Shown in pieces: positions 34,801-48,800 of a stretch of DNA of 64,000 bases. The stretch is from the NCBI GenBank assembly GCA_037178855.1, contig JASJZC010000007.1:62001-126000 (forward strand). Reading direction: 5' to 3'. The notes under the pieces are model-generated. The model had not been told where the DNA came from and ran no database searches. It saw only the letters and a program-made list of their open reading frames with translations. A program made the translations under genes and the position numbers. This DNA is from Oscheius sp. JU75. Lineage: Eukaryota > Nematoda > Chromadorea > Rhabditida > Rhabditidae. Every line of letters starts with the position of its first letter. Positions within the stretch are counted from its first letter, which is position 1.

Positions 34801-36034
34801 AAGAAAAGCGTTATAGAGAGTAGTTCTCATTACCTAAACGGAGTCTGATTCCACTAGAGCAAATGTGCTAGTTTACCCTCCACGTATGTTTCACCAAAAA
34901 AGTCGCGTTTATTTTAGCGATGTCTATTAAAAGAATAGTTCAAGTTAGGTTATAGTCACAGCATGCCACGCGGCTAGAAGTCATATTTCCCAGTTTGCAA
35001 TCTGCAAAGCTTTAATGACAAATAAGCAAAAATAAAATGCAGCCAACGCTTTGATCTTGTAGTTTAAGGTCCTAGTTTTTACTGGTGCTGTTCGGGAAAA
35101 GCAGAGATAAAAGGCAATCTGAAGATTGTCAAATTTGATATAAATTAGGCGAAAAAAAATAGAAAAAAGTGTACGATGTGGAGCCAATATGTCTGACACA
35201 TGTTAGCATATCTTATGCTCAAGCGAATTACGCAATTTGAAGTGTGGCCAAACAGAAATCTGGCCGCAGCCCAGCTTCTCCTCGGGGTGCCTCCGGGGCC
35301 GGAAAAGCGAGTGGACATTGGCGCAGATCATCTAAATAAATGTCACTTTATGAGCTCCTAAAACATAAGTGGCTGAGGGAAGACTTTGCTCGGATTAGAG
35401 CTCGTGAGGGACTGTGTACCATTCTCCCAGCTGCAATTCAATATGGGAAAATATCTGTGTCTGTCCCTCTCGCGGCGAGTGAGAAGAGCACGTGTGCGCG
35501 GGAAGATCTCTGAGTACACTATTTCCAGATCGTCTGTCAAGATTTTGGAGGAGAATGACTCGGAAAAGGGCTCCATCTTTCTCAGCCTCAAAATTGAAGG
35601 CTCGCTATTTTACATGAATGTGGAAAAAATTAAAAAAGAACTGAATATAATACTAAACAAGTCTTTAACGCCAAGGTAAGATTCATTACATTAAAAATAA
35701 AATCCATCCTTTCAGAATAAAATCCAAATCTTACAGTTCGCTTCATTCCCATCTGTTGCCCGTGTACAATCACAAAGTTCTGACTATTGACATGTCTACA
35801 GTCAATTTTATCGACAATTCTGGTATATCTATGCTAAAAGAGGCTTGTTTGAACTTGTGTTATGCTAATGCTGTTTCAGTTAATTGCTGAGCAGGAGAAA
35901 AATAGCCTTAAAATCAGATTCTTCAACTTTACAGGTTCGTGAATCAACTTTTTTGTCATTCATTTTTCTTTTCAGAATCGGCTAGAGAAACGATAAAACG
36001 ACATTCTTGCAAAGACGAATTCATAGCAACATGA
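31817..36034 (+). CDS. SLC26/SulP anion transporter with STAS domain
   Basis: This is an anion exchanger or channel of the sulfate, oxalate, chloride and bicarbonate transporter family at the plasma membrane. Exons: 31817-31952, 31988-32098, 32198-32355, 32394-32558, 32598-32762, 32798-32880, 32917-33064, 33136-33249, 33287-33603, 35487-35675, 35716-35842, 35880-35934, 35976-36034, totalling 1827 nt, or 608 residues. The SulP signature is clear ([48 protein letters not shown]), followed by many hydrophobic segments and a C-terminal STAS domain ([26 protein letters not shown]). Most introns are 35-39 bp. Intron 9 is 1.9 kb and contains a gene on the other strand. The frame across 35843-35879 works only if that 37-bp intron begins with GC, giving MLKELIAEQEK, the usual STAS helix; otherwise the protein ends early at NC. 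The exon 10 start could be 35484. Substrate cannot be told from sequence. Confidence 0.87.
33617..33622 (-). terminator. Poly(A) signal AATAAA for the nested PLA2-like gene
   Basis: AATAAA on the - strand, 39 bp after the stop codon of the PLA2-like gene and still inside the SLC26 intron. It supports the nested gene being a complete transcription unit. Confidence 0.6.
33661..34359 (-). CDS. Secreted phospholipase A2-like protein nested in an SLC26 intron
   Basis: Exons 34233-34359, 33832-33946 and 33661-33793 (TGA) total 375 nt, or 124 residues, all phases matching. Residues 1-19 are a signal peptide ([19 protein letters not shown]). [10 protein letters not shown] resembles the calcium-loop start of secreted PLA2. 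NNCCIEHD (45-52) has the CCxxHD active-site helix with the catalytic His51-Asp52 pair. [10 protein letters not shown] and LFCTTVQLY supply further Cys residues. Secreted PLA2 hydrolyses the sn-2 ester of phospholipids. Here the Cys usually found two residues after HD is absent, and the calcium loop lacks the full XCGxGG pattern, so activity is uncertain. The gene lies wholly within intron 9 of the SLC26 gene on the opposite strand and has its own AATAAA 39 bp past the stop. The second intron is 38 bp. Confidence 0.65.
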
Positions 36035-36847
36035 AATAACTTTTTGGTATCACATTATTACAAATTATGCGTTCCTACATCATGCATTGAGCGAGATGTG
36101 TAAGATGTCAGCTATGACGCAGTCATCCAAGAACACTGCCATCCAAGTAGATCTAAGCCGAATTCACATACACAGAAGCAAAAAGTGTAGTGCTAAATAA
36201 CATGTTTATTTGGGGACCGGACATGAGGATTCAAATTCTTTACCGAGATGCGTGTCCTTAAAAGGCATCTGCTATAGTTAAGCTAAGCTCTGTAAAACAC
36301 CAGTTCCGAGAGATGGTGTAGCCGATATCATTTCTGGACGGTTCGAAGAATCGATCACGGTGACACCTCAAAATAACACAAAGCACCAACATGGCTTGAG
36401 TTGCTCTGCCACCTTTGTCACAAAGATCAAACTCGACGTGAATGCCCGAACTACAGTGTAATGCTTCAACTGATCACCAATAGAAGATAAACGAAGAATG
36501 TTTATTTGCAAGATAACTAATGAAACTACGATATGACTATTAGGGACCCGATTTGGTGATGTTCCGTAAAAAGTGCATTCAAACTTCCATTCTATCTGGA
36601 ATAACTGAGACCGGAGCAACAAGATTGTCCTTCTTCGAGGCATTGTGAGAACAGACTGACTTTCCGCGGACAGTGACCTATAAATGTGGACTACGTCAGA
36701 ATTTTAACATTCGGTACCTCCAAAAAGGCCACCAATTCCACTATGCAGTACATGGTGATTGTTGGCCAAGTCATGATGAGATGAAAAATGTTTCTAATAA
36801 TACCGGTCCCGTCTTTCATCTTGTTGGGGAAAACCTAATTTTTTTGT
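36035..36847. other. Convergent 3' spacer, no gene
   Basis: This is the region between the tail-to-tail SLC26 and glycosyltransferase genes. An AATAAA-type hexamer on the - strand near 36497 could serve the glycosyltransferase. Nothing else was recognised. Confidence 0.4.
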
Positions 36848-39800
36848 TTAATAGAAAGTAAAAACACGAACCGGCTGACAGATATAGCTGACTAAGAAGA
36901 CACAGAAGAACCAGAAGTACTGAAGACCGAGGAAACTGAACATGATGATGGTGAAAGTTTTTTGGTTCGGTATCACAAGTCCCCAAACTCCGTGATCCAC
37001 CGCATTCAGCATGATGGGAGTCTAAAATTTTTTTTTTCAGACTACAAGGAAGCTTTCTCGCCAAGATAGGAGCAATGATGGTGTAAACAGATGCAATGCA
37101 AAGCAAAAATCCGTAGTAGAAGACAAATTTGCAGGCGAAGGAAAACGAAACAGTCACAGGGAGCTGGAAGAATTTGATGGCAAAGTAGTGGAAGACTTCG
37201 GCAGCCCCAATTGTCCATCTCCTTATTTGGCGGGCCCACTCATACCACTCATCAATGTAGTTTTTACCTAAATTGCTAATTTCCAAGGCGTACGCTTAGT
37301 TCTACCGCTAGTGGGTCCACTGAGAGTAGCGACGGGGATGGCGCGAATGACACACTTTGTTCTGACAGCCAAAGACCATCTGATGAGGGCGATAATATCA
37401 TCCATCTGGTAGCCAGGATGAGTGTATTCTCCATCCTCGAAGAGCTTCAAGTTCAGTGAAAAGATGCTCATCGTGTTAATGTTCCACGGAATCAGGTAGC
37501 CCATCATGAAAAAGGCCCTATAGGGCGTAGTTGATGCTTCGAATTTGTTTCTTCATACCTCAGTAAACCAGTAACTCTTACGAAGAATGGGGACTTGTCC
37601 AAGTTGATACAGTAAAAAAGGGGAGACTGCCAGACGGTGTGAGAACGTTCCTAGAACATTATTATCTCCTAGGGCTGTGTATTTCGTGATTTAATTCATT
37701 GTGTAACCAAGAAATTGCTTTATGCTACCACATTTAAGCTTGTTTTAGACTGGAACGGGAACTGGAACTTAATTTGTCTAATAGAACACGCATACTTTCA
37801 AAAAAACAAGGTTCTTAAAAAGTTTTCCCCACTAACCTCCTTGCTCAGCTTCCAGTAGTCTTCCTCCAAGGCGTCAAAATAGCGCTCTCCAAATACTGAG
37901 TCACAGTCGCCGGTCGTGACCAACAGTTCAACATTCTGATGACCCTTACCCAGAGGGTAGGTCTAGAAACCAATATTTGTCTATTGGTCATCCTGTTTTT
38001 TACCTTGTCATATCGTAACTGTTTAACAGCCATTCTGGCAGCATAATTGAAGTTGGAACACTTGCCGGGAATGTCCCCGGGCAGTCCTTTGGGATGGAAG
38101 GTGACAATGAATCTGTCAAAGAGGGGGTCATACTTTTCGTGAAGAATTTTAGACTTCTAAACGTGTTTTTTATAGACTGGGCTGCCAAAATACCTTTTCC
38201 CTGTCAGGAGTGCCCTCCTCCATTCCAATCAGGCAAGTAATTTTGTCTTTCGCATTAGGCTGACTGGAAATACTGTTAATCGTATCCATCAACAGTTCTA
38301 AGGGCTCTTTGTAGACACAAAGGCCAACAAGATGCTTGACCAGTAAGTTTTCAGGGTTGTTGACCTGAACATAAGCTTTCTTAGTAAACCATAGCTTGTT
38401 TTTACCTTAGACAGATTAATTGTGTGGCTGGCAAACTTTCTCAGCCTGTAGGAGTACCTCAGCGCGTTGAACACTGCTACAAGCCAGAGAAGATGCAAGC
38501 AAATGCAGATTATTGTGACAATTTCTAGAGCGAAATCCTTAATGTTGGTTTTTCTCCTTTCAGATGGAATTTTACGTTCACAGCAGGAATGCATGGTACC
38601 CAGATGGCTGAAGAAATGAAAAGAAAGATTAGGAAGGTGAAGAGAAGGTTCCACCGAATGTAGGCATTAGCAGGCTTGGCTATCCTTCCGGCATAGAGAG
38701 ACATTCTATAATTCCATGAATACTCTTCCGTAAAGTATCTCACGATTACCGACTGAATCCTCGAGAAACCTTTTTCGCGAAAGACTTCTTCATTCTGGAC
38801 ATCTTGCTCTCTCGCCGTCTGTACTGTCCCAATTTCGACTCCGGCAAAGAATATGACTTGCTCTAAAACCAACTTTTTGTCTTCCATTCCGATTATCTTT
38901 TCGGCAAACAGAAATAGTGTGCGAGGCGAGAAATGACGCAGATAGATTTGTAAGCTTCAAGATCAAAAAAGGCTACTATAACCTTTGGCCATAAGTTGTG
39001 GCCTCCTACCAAAATTTTTGTCTTCTGCCACCAAACTTGAGGTGAGAGCAGGTAACATTGAACCTACATTTTACACCAAGTTTCAGCCCCATTTACATTC
39101 ATTTTTTGTTCCCATTTGGCAGTAACCGACATTTCAGACACTAGGAAGTTATCACAACACAACTACAAGAAGAAATATTTTGCCCAAAAAGTTCATGGTA
39201 CTTTCGGGTTCAGTGATAAACCGTTGGGAGCAAGTGTTTGAAGAAACTGCCTGACCGATCTGTCTGAGTTTTAGCCTCATTGGTCTTACAAGAAAAGGTT
39301 ATGTCACGTTCCGAATATCTAGCTAAAACAATACTGTGGCTCTGAAATTTCGCAAGGCCTGCTCCCAGAAACAGAAAATGGAAAAATCGACCTAACTTGG
39401 CCATCGAAAAAGCAAGTCGCCTGAATCATGGTGTGAAAGGTAGGCCCAATGTTCTCTACTCTCACCGCAAGTTTGGTAGCAGTTCGATAGAAAACAAAAG
39501 CTTTGGAATGGGTCACAAGTTATGGTTGGAACTAGAGAGCAACTAAGAGTTTGTACTTTGAGAAATGTTGCGAAGAGTAAAAGTTATTGTAAAGGCTACT
39601 CACCTTCTTCTCAGCTTGACCCTCCACCACTTCGATTCTAGGATCGGCTAACTCGACGGGCGAAAGCCCCAACTCAAAGCGAGCTTCCTTCTTGGACATA
39701 CTGTAGTCCTGAAAAGACAAAAATTACTTGAAGTTCACGAGAGCGACAAATTTTGAAGTGCAAACAAGTTGGTACAGAAGCCTGTGCGGTCTCTGCTCCG

Positions 39801-42800
39801 ACAGCGCTTGCGTTTTATACGCCTAGTAGGCGGGGGGCGGTGAATGGAATTGGGCGTCAACGAGATAATTTCTGGGAAGAGCTGAACAGAAGTGTGAGAA
39901 ATGGCACTTTTGACAGTGTTTTTTGCCTTAATCATACTAATTGTGAAATCAAAACACGATATGTTTCCAGCTTGTGTCGCTGTTTTAGTTGTTCTGTAAA
40001 ATGCGTTGCAAACTTGAAGCAGGACTAGTTCAACATTTTGGCAATTTTATTCTAGCTATACCCCTTTTAATGCTACAGAAAAGCTGCAGAATGACTATAA
40101 CTGACTCCTTCACATGAGATATACGGAAAAACTACAGTGTTTAAAAATAAGAACATTTTTATATGAAATAACTTATTGAACTTCTGCCCAAACTCTGTTA
40201 GTCATTTGTTTAGCTAGCTTGCTCTGTATTTACACTTGTTTCAGCTCTAAACCACTTTGTCCCAATTTCCTTGAATTGAACGAGACCATTTACTCAAAAA
40301 GTAATTTTACCGGGGAACATCAAATGACCTACTCAAATATTATTATTGACCTCACATCCAAAAGGAATTTTACGTGGGCGTCCACTTGACTATTGACTTT
40401 TAACGCTACGTGGAGGCAATAAAGGGAATGGTACATAAGGTTCATGCTTCCCCCGAATACCTTTCTTGACCTGCTGATACAGTTCAAAGGTACACAACAA
40501 GCCGATTATTGTACCAGACGTTCAAACAGGCCAGTGTTACGTCAATATGGGGGAGAGAAGTCAGCACAGCACATCTCCGCATCAAAATATCATTCTGAAA
40601 GTGATCTGAATTGTTGAAAGTCATCACAGTGTATGGACGAAGCAAATGCCCAAAGCGTTGGTTCCATACAAACAACTGATTTTAAGCATGCAGCTATAAA
40701 ACCTTTTTAGGGCAACTTCAGTTTTCCATCACTTTTATTTGTGTTCTTAGTAGCTGATATATTGCATACAAATAGTCTAAAGTTCCTAGTCCTTGTCTGA
40801 AGCATGACAGAAACAATTTAGGCTATTACTTTTTCCGTTCTACCTGCTTTTAAGATTTTTTTTTATCAAATCACAACCACGAAATCTCCGCAATCACTTA
40901 AATATTACTAGTACCTTTCCTCTAAAACAAGTAAAAGTTAATCATCAGTAGTATTTGATCAGAAAGTGATCGTCTTCCGCCAATGACAAACAAATATTTG
41001 AGATCAAATTGCGAGATCCTGACTAATCTCTACTGGTCACTTGCGCGTTACCACTTGATCTAGACTAAACTGAGTCCAAATGCGGTCAAACTGAGTCACG
41101 CTGGTACGCTGTCGATGTTTCTCTTTTGTTGCCGATCTATAATCTGCAAACATGAGGAGCAAAGGTGGGAAACTCCGGGGCGAAGAACGGCAGCCCACAT
41201 ACGGACTGGAAAATAGAGTTCAGTTGCTGGTTTTTAAGGTGAAATTATGTTTTGGACCGTGTAGTAGCACTGAAAGCTGTTGGTAAGAGGAGCGTCAGAT
41301 TTCAGATGTCTCTCTTCCTCCCACTCCCGTTTTATACACGTTTCGTAAGTTATGTACACTTGTACACACCTATTTGAATGGTAATCCTTAGGGTATGTCT
41401 GAGCTTTTCTTCGGTTTATGTTCATCTATTCTCTGTCATGAACCTGACTCGCTTCTCATTTTTTTAAGTTCCAGCCCCTCGGGCCCTTTAGCTAAACTCG
41501 TGCTGCTGCGTTCTAACGAACCACTTTTCTCAACAGTCCCGCCGTTAGTCCCATCAGTCAGTCGTCAGAAATGCTCGCCTATATATTGGTGAGCTTCTTT
41601 TCTCCCATTCTTGTCTCTCTCTTTACCGCTTTTCTAATAGTTCAAGTAAAGGCTGCCGATGAAATCACTGTCAGCTACCATCTGACTTGTCGAGATGCTG
41701 ACGGTACACCTATCTCGTTCAGCTACGATCAAGCTGAAGGAAATCGATCCCGGAGTTAATGACAAAATCGCGGTCTTTGTCGGAGGCGCCAATGGAGAGA
41801 TGAAAGCCAATATCAGTAGCGTGGACACTGGCGATGGCTGGCCCGATGATGGGCTTTATGAGTACTACGTCCTGGTCAGATCCGACTGCAGCATTGATGA
41901 AAAAAAAGAGCCATCTTTGTCTTGTCCTCATCTCCGTTCGGAATTTTCAGATTTACAGAAAGAACAAGTTTCACTTATTGTTAAACTCCAAAAGTCGCTC
42001 AAACTTTTCGAACCATTGTTTGCCTGGCACGTCGGCAAGTAGACGGCTTAGCATGGTCAGAGGAGACTGCTAATTACACAGACAACTAATTACTTGTTCT
42101 CACAGAAGAGAGAGAACAAAAACACTTGGCAAACATATCAAAAGTTTAGTATTTTTTCAAGGTTTGAATAGTAGTTTCTTCGAAGCTTCTCTCTGAGATC
42201 ATATAGATGGTTTTGAAGAACTGTGGAGTTGATTATCATGACGGGATCATGGTTCCATGTCGTGTTTCTAAAAACATTTGGAAAATAGCCAGTTACTTGA
42301 CTAATGTTATGCTCTAGATGCTCCAGTATTTCGATTTGCTGAATCTATTTTCTACTACCTTAAAATATGCTTCACATTGGTGCTTTCCGATAATATTTGA
42401 TCATCCCCTTCTGCTTCCACTCATGAAACATTTCCTAGGAAATTCTTTCTTGGGTCCCAAAAAGAATATGTAATTCTCGCATCTCTTGTCCATCCATTTC
42501 CCTGCAAATCAATAGATTATTGGGTGCGACCGCACGCATTAATAAGAACCGCGAACCGACTGCACCCACTTTGCTCAACATCCTGACATGTGGAAACTTT
42601 TCCCAGGTACCAAGCAGCGCCTTGATCCAGGACTCATACACAAATAAATCGTAATAGCTTCTTGTCTGATTGTAAACTTTAACACAATACTTGTAATCTT
42701 CTAAACATGTAGGGAAAAGCTTTCTAGCTAGGAACAGCTGAAACACCAGTGGTGAAAATAATGATCTTCTCACGTGTAAAGCTCCGTTATCTGATCCAGT

Positions 42801-45800
42801 AAAAGATTCTGGCAACTTCGTTTCATATTCAGCGTAATCTATACATTGAAGATGGGGAAGTTAGTACTAGCTTGTTCTGGATTCACACCTGTCCTGGAGT
42901 TCAGTTTGGCGTTAGTGTATTTCAAAACGCAAGCCTTTTTGACCTCGGGCCATAGAAATCGAACTTGTCTGTCGTCTGATATGAAATTGTTATTTCATAT
43001 GACATCTCCAAAGAAATTCTTTAAGCAAAAGCTGTCAAACCTTGTGTTTCAAATACATAGACACAAAACTTTACACCTACTAATGGTTGTATATTCGCAG
43101 ATTCATTTTATTGTCAAAGCTTAACTTCAAACTCATTTTTGGAGATGAGCATATTGCTTCCACTTTTGAGCACAGTCATTGCTGAAGTATGGTAACAGCA
43201 CCACTAGAAGATACCGAAGATTACTTTTTAGGGTTGACCACGCCAATATCGCATCAATGAATAGCAGTCAATCAAACTTCTGCAGATAAAGGGTTGTAAT
43301 ACAGTGTCGGCGAAAAAATTTCTGAAAAGAGGTACTGCGAAGTTTTTTTAATCAACTGACGTCTTTTTGCATGCATTGTTTTTGGAAGTCCGTTGTGTTC
43401 AAGACAATGTTCTCGCATCCATGGATTGAAGCGTAACATTTCACGGTTTCTGCTTAAGAAATAGTGCAAGTAGATGTGCCATAAACAACTGATCCATAGC
43501 CCGCTTTTATAAAGGAGCACTGTATGGCTCTAAAATGTTCAAAATGCCGATTTTGTATTTGATAGTATTGTTTTCATATTAACTGTAACCTGTTTCGAAA
43601 AATCCTGAATTTTTTTGATGAAAACATTTTGACAATAGTTATCGATACTGACCGGCTGGCTACAGTAGTGTATAAATTAACTATCAACAAAATAGAGCAT
43701 ATTAGCAGAAAAGATTTGAATAATAGGTTACCGTAGGTGATGCTGTGTTTTGCTCGGGTGATAGCAAGTTGCCGTTTGCGCTCTCGGTCGTACTCTTATC
43801 GTCGTGTACAGACACCGCTCGTTTTGTAGTCCATAAAGCGGGGTAAACGCCCGAATTGGACACTATGAGATGCTTTGAGCAACTATTACAAACCGAAAAT
43901 ATTTGTTGTCTTAGTGGGGATCGTCAGAGCAAGAAATACAAGGTATGACAAAACTGATTCATGAATTCAAACAATGAAATTAGATGTTCAGTCTGGGTGG
44001 TTGGCAGCAAAGTAGAAAAAAACCAAAAAACTTTCAATTCAGAATAAATCTACTCAAAAAGCAGAAAGAACAGTATCTACTCTCTCTATCGGTATTGTTC
44101 TTTTTACAGTGGACGTGCTAAAATGCTCAGTTCTTTCCCCATGGATTTGTAGTGGGTTTATATTTTTTAACTGTCCGAAAAGTCTTGTTCATCTGTCACC
44201 TTAAAACTAAATGATGATACGTTGTCAGCCATGAGATCAAGTACTAATAGTTCCAACATTAGATCACAAAAGCAACAACTGCCTTTAGATGCATTTGTTA
44301 GAGAACATGTTCGTAAAGTAAGCGTATGAAACTGTTTATTTATTTATGCTTCCGAAAGGAAGTTCAATATGACAATAGAACCGTATTTAGCTCACATAAC
44401 TTCATTGGAGGGTGCTGTACGTGCCGAAGCTCGTTGATATACGAAATGCGATGTGCTTTACCTACAAGGAGGAGCTTCTTCGGTTTACGGAGCAATGAGA
44501 TCTGGACAAAATCGGATATTTTGGGTGGAGAGGGTAGAAAGTCGACGTGGAAAGAGTAAAAGACCCGTAAAAAAGCCGGGAGCGAAATGACACCTATACA
44601 AATACAAAAAGTAGAAGCTAGACGTGTTCTTGTTTGCTTCGTTGAATGGATTTGAAGGCTCGGGAACCTCCCCTCATAGAGTCATCTAAATTTTGGACAC
44701 TTTAGAAGAAAAAACCAGACTAACAATTGGCTTGAGCTATGGCACTTGCAGAGATTCCCATTCTGGGCATACCCGTTGACCTGCGCGATGGCTGACTCTC
44801 CTCTGAGCCTTCTCCATCCGCATCGGAAGACTGGTTCTCTTCATCGAGCATCAGAGAAGATCGTTGACTGTCGTCGTCCTTATTCCCGCGTTGAGGACGT
44901 ATTCCCTGAGTCCTGTTTCTACTTGTAGGCCGTTTGGCATCCTCTGTCACACTGTCGTATGGGTCCTCGACAAGGCATCCACCACGACGGAGCTGAAACA
45001 ATTGAGGTCAGGTTTATTTAATGATTTTTAAGCTATCAGTCTAAGTTTCGTAATTTGAGTGCATGAGGTTCCAATACAATTTACAAGCTCATAATCGTTG
45101 CTTATCAGAACTTTGGGTTAACTCCAGGGACTTTGATAAAAACATTGCTTATTTGGCTATAAGTTGTTTTTTTGCAACATTAGCCAGGTACTAATATGAT
45201 ACTGATAGAGAAAGCAGACTCACGTCAAACCCCTCCGGTGGTGGTGGATTAGCTGGAGGAGGCGGGATAAAATCCATAAGTGTCTGCTTCGGACTCCGTC
45301 TTCCTCCCATCGTTCCGGTTTTCGCTCTTCCATTGAAGCTGCTCCCAGTGCCGTCGGAAGACTGGAATTGTACATAGCTGACATCGGTATGCGGTGGACT
45401 GTCGGAGTGCTGACTTCCATTCGGAAGATCAGATGTCCTGCTTCCTCTGGACCTGCGTCCAGTTTGTGTCTGCTCGGCAAACCGTGGAGGAGGACCATTT
45501 GGAACAGGATTGGTTGGAACCATCGGACCACGCAGTGAACGATCGCTTAGCCAGGCTGGCTGCTGGTTTGACATGATCAGTGTTGTCGTAGCGTATGGAG
45601 AAGGATCATCTTGGAACTGAAAGTAGTTTTTGTGCACATCCAAAGTTGCAAAGCACCTGGTTTCCGTAGAAAGTGCACATCGGGTTCCCTGGTCCTCCAC
45701 TCAACTGAGCATAGTGATAATGATGTTCGGAACCTGGTCTGTTCATGGTTCCAATGTAATCGTCTGGATAGAAATCTCTCTGGTTCGGTGTCATGGAGTA

Positions 45801-48800
45801 CAGAGGCTGTGGTGGATTACTAAAACAGCTATAAACTCAAATGTGTGAAAAATTCTCACCGTCCCATTGTCATCCTTCCAGTATTGTACGTGCTGTTGTC
45901 CCACATCCCGTTCTGAGCCATATGCACCGAACCATCGTTGATTTTGATGAAAGGTCCCATTCTGTCTTTTGCATCCTTCTTCTTGCAGTACTTTAGATAA
46001 ATGAAGACGCAGAAGGCGACGGCCAGTATCCATGCCAAGACGAGTACTAAGACCAAAATCACCCGGTTTTGGGCCAAGGCATAGAAAAAAGAAGATTGAC
46101 CTTCCGTAGCCATAGCAATGTGTTTATCAAGTGTTTCTTGGTCTAAAATGTCCAATTTGTAACTTCCAAAACATATCCACTTACTCATTGTGACCATGTC
46201 AGTACCGTGAGCAACACCAATTCCAGCATTTGTTCTGGCCGAGACTCGAATCTTGTAAGTCATTCCAGGTACAAGATGGAAAAGAGTGACACTGGCTGCT
46301 CGTTCATTTGTGGTGATGTTACGGTTGAACTTGGTGCCTTTGCCAAGGATGACCACCTAGAAGAGTATGTGTCTATGAGTATAAAAAAAATACCTGGAAT
46401 CCCTTCAATATTCCATTGATCCCATCAGCTGGAGGAGCTTTCCATGTAATTCTTAATGTGGTCAGATTCAACATTCGAATGTGAACTTGAGCTGGAGGCA
46501 AAGATGGTGCTAAAATGCCAAATATCTTCCATTCAAATGTTTCTACTCACGTGCTTCAGCAGTCAAGGCATCCATGGAGTTCGATGGAGCTCCTTGATGC
46601 GTCTTATGATAAGGGATGACGAAAAACTCATAGTTGGTGAAAGGCAGCAAACCATTAACTAAATAGGATTCCGTGTTGGCACCGCTCACATTCACCCATC
46701 TGAAAAGTTTCAATATTACATAGGACAAGAGCTTCTTACTGGTTAATGTTACTTCTTGGTGGCCCTCTCCACTTGATGTAATAGCCATCGACCAACTCTT
46801 CGACCTTCTTTCTTTTCCAGAACAGGCGAACGGCTGTGGAGTTAATGGTCTTCACTTCCTCTAGCTTGATCAACTGTTCTGAAGTCAGACGCTGTAAAGC
46901 ATTGCCGTCGTACTTGTCGTCATCCATCGAAGGATCTGTAAATGGAGTTTGAAGGAACGGTGACTACTGGTGACATTCCATTAAAAGCTCCGATCACACC
47001 CAGTCATATTCTAAACAAGTTGTGCCTTACATTTCAAAAATTGACGATACGAGCCTCCAGATTACATTCTAAATCAAAACTGAGCCAAAATAGTTGTTTG
47101 GCAAACAACTTGAAGAAAAAGAAAAAATGAATAAAACCTACCTTCGGCTTTTTTGCTAGTTGTCGCCAGAGAAGTCGCTTGACTAGGTGGTCCAATACCC
47201 TTCTCGTTCTCGGCTCTCGCAACGAATGAGTACGAATAACCTGATTTCAAGTTTTTGATTCTGTATTTGTTGGTAGATATGTAGTCAGGGACGTTGAACC
47301 AGGTCTGAATTTGGTTTGGAAACTAAAGACAAAAAGCTTACCTGTCCGAGATTGGGACAAAAGTATTGTAGAATGTAGCCAGTGATGGGACTTCCGCCAT
47401 TTTTGTCCGGTGCTCTCCACTCGATGTCAAGTTCCGTATCGCTGATATTACTAATTACTGGCTGAGATGGGGCAGAGGGAAAATTGGCATTGTCCGGCAT
47501 TCGGCTGAAGCCCTCCTTGATGTTGTGATCTTCAACAATGAGCGACGCTGTCCATGTGGATTCACCATCTTCACTGCCTGCTCGACATGTATAGACCCCA
47601 GTGTCGGACTTTCTAAAGCGACAAAATTAGATTTAACCCATAGAATCTGAGGACCAGATTGCCGAACAAACACATTTCGCAGATGAGCGAGCGCGTTCAA
47701 TTGCTCTCACTGCCGGGGCTGTATTGTCCACTTTGGCGGAAGTGGCATGCGCTAAAGTTTCTGGGAAAACGTTCTTGTAAAAAATGGAGTAGACTCAGAG
47801 GCCTTGCAAGCAGAATCATAAAATTGTGTTTTTCGAGGGATGTTTTGATCGTATGTCCGTTCTGTCTTTTTTCGTAAAATCTACTAATAATCCTAAACTT
47901 ACTTCAAATCAGCAATATGGAGACTTCCAGTGGAATGTTGACTATATCTGTTGTCGGACTGCGGATCCAGAGCTTTTCCATCCAGAACCCATGAAATTCT
48001 TGGCGGTGTTCTGCCAGAAGCTTGGCAGGGCATGATGGCTGAGCTCCCAATGGGAAGAGTTTGATTTTGGTGCCCGTATTCGATGATTGGAGGCGGAAAA
48101 GCAGCATTTTCTAAAGAAAGTTTGAATATTTGATACAACACCAATACACCCCATCGGATCAACATGGTTTACAAAAACTCACGGCCTTCATTGCAATTGG
48201 TGCCGTTGAGACACATAGTGAGCGCTGAGGTTAGGCTCAAAAAGGAACCAAACACCATGACTACTCATGCGTGCTGAAATATATTAAACTAAGAAAAGGC
48301 AAAAAAGAGATGGAGAGACAGGAAGGGTGCGATGAAAATGCAGAGGTCGCCCGTCCGGAGCTAACGATGCGGACAATACCAATTGAACCGCGTCCAGGAT
48401 AACTTAATAAGAGGTCAGATGTGTACGTTAATTCTGCACAAACATTGATTTCTCAGTTCTTCTCAGGGTTTTCAACAGTCTGGGCAAAAATGAGGTTTGA
48501 GGAGGAGCAGTAAAGAATGAGTAAAGAAATCATCACATAGTTTTAGGACCCTTTTGTAGTGTTCTACAGACTTATAATTTCCTGAAAACCGCTCACCAGC
48601 TCTGAAGACTGCTTGGATCCAAAATTTCTAACTAGATAACTGTTTTGAAGTTCCTAGATTCGAAGGAAAACAGCCTAGAAAAAGTACAAAAGATCGTCGG
48701 CGGCTGGAGCGAGATGACTCGTCCTGGGTCCACAATCTTGTCAGGGCAGCATTAATCGCAAGCACAAATATTTCTCTTGATAGTGAGAGGGAAGCAGGGG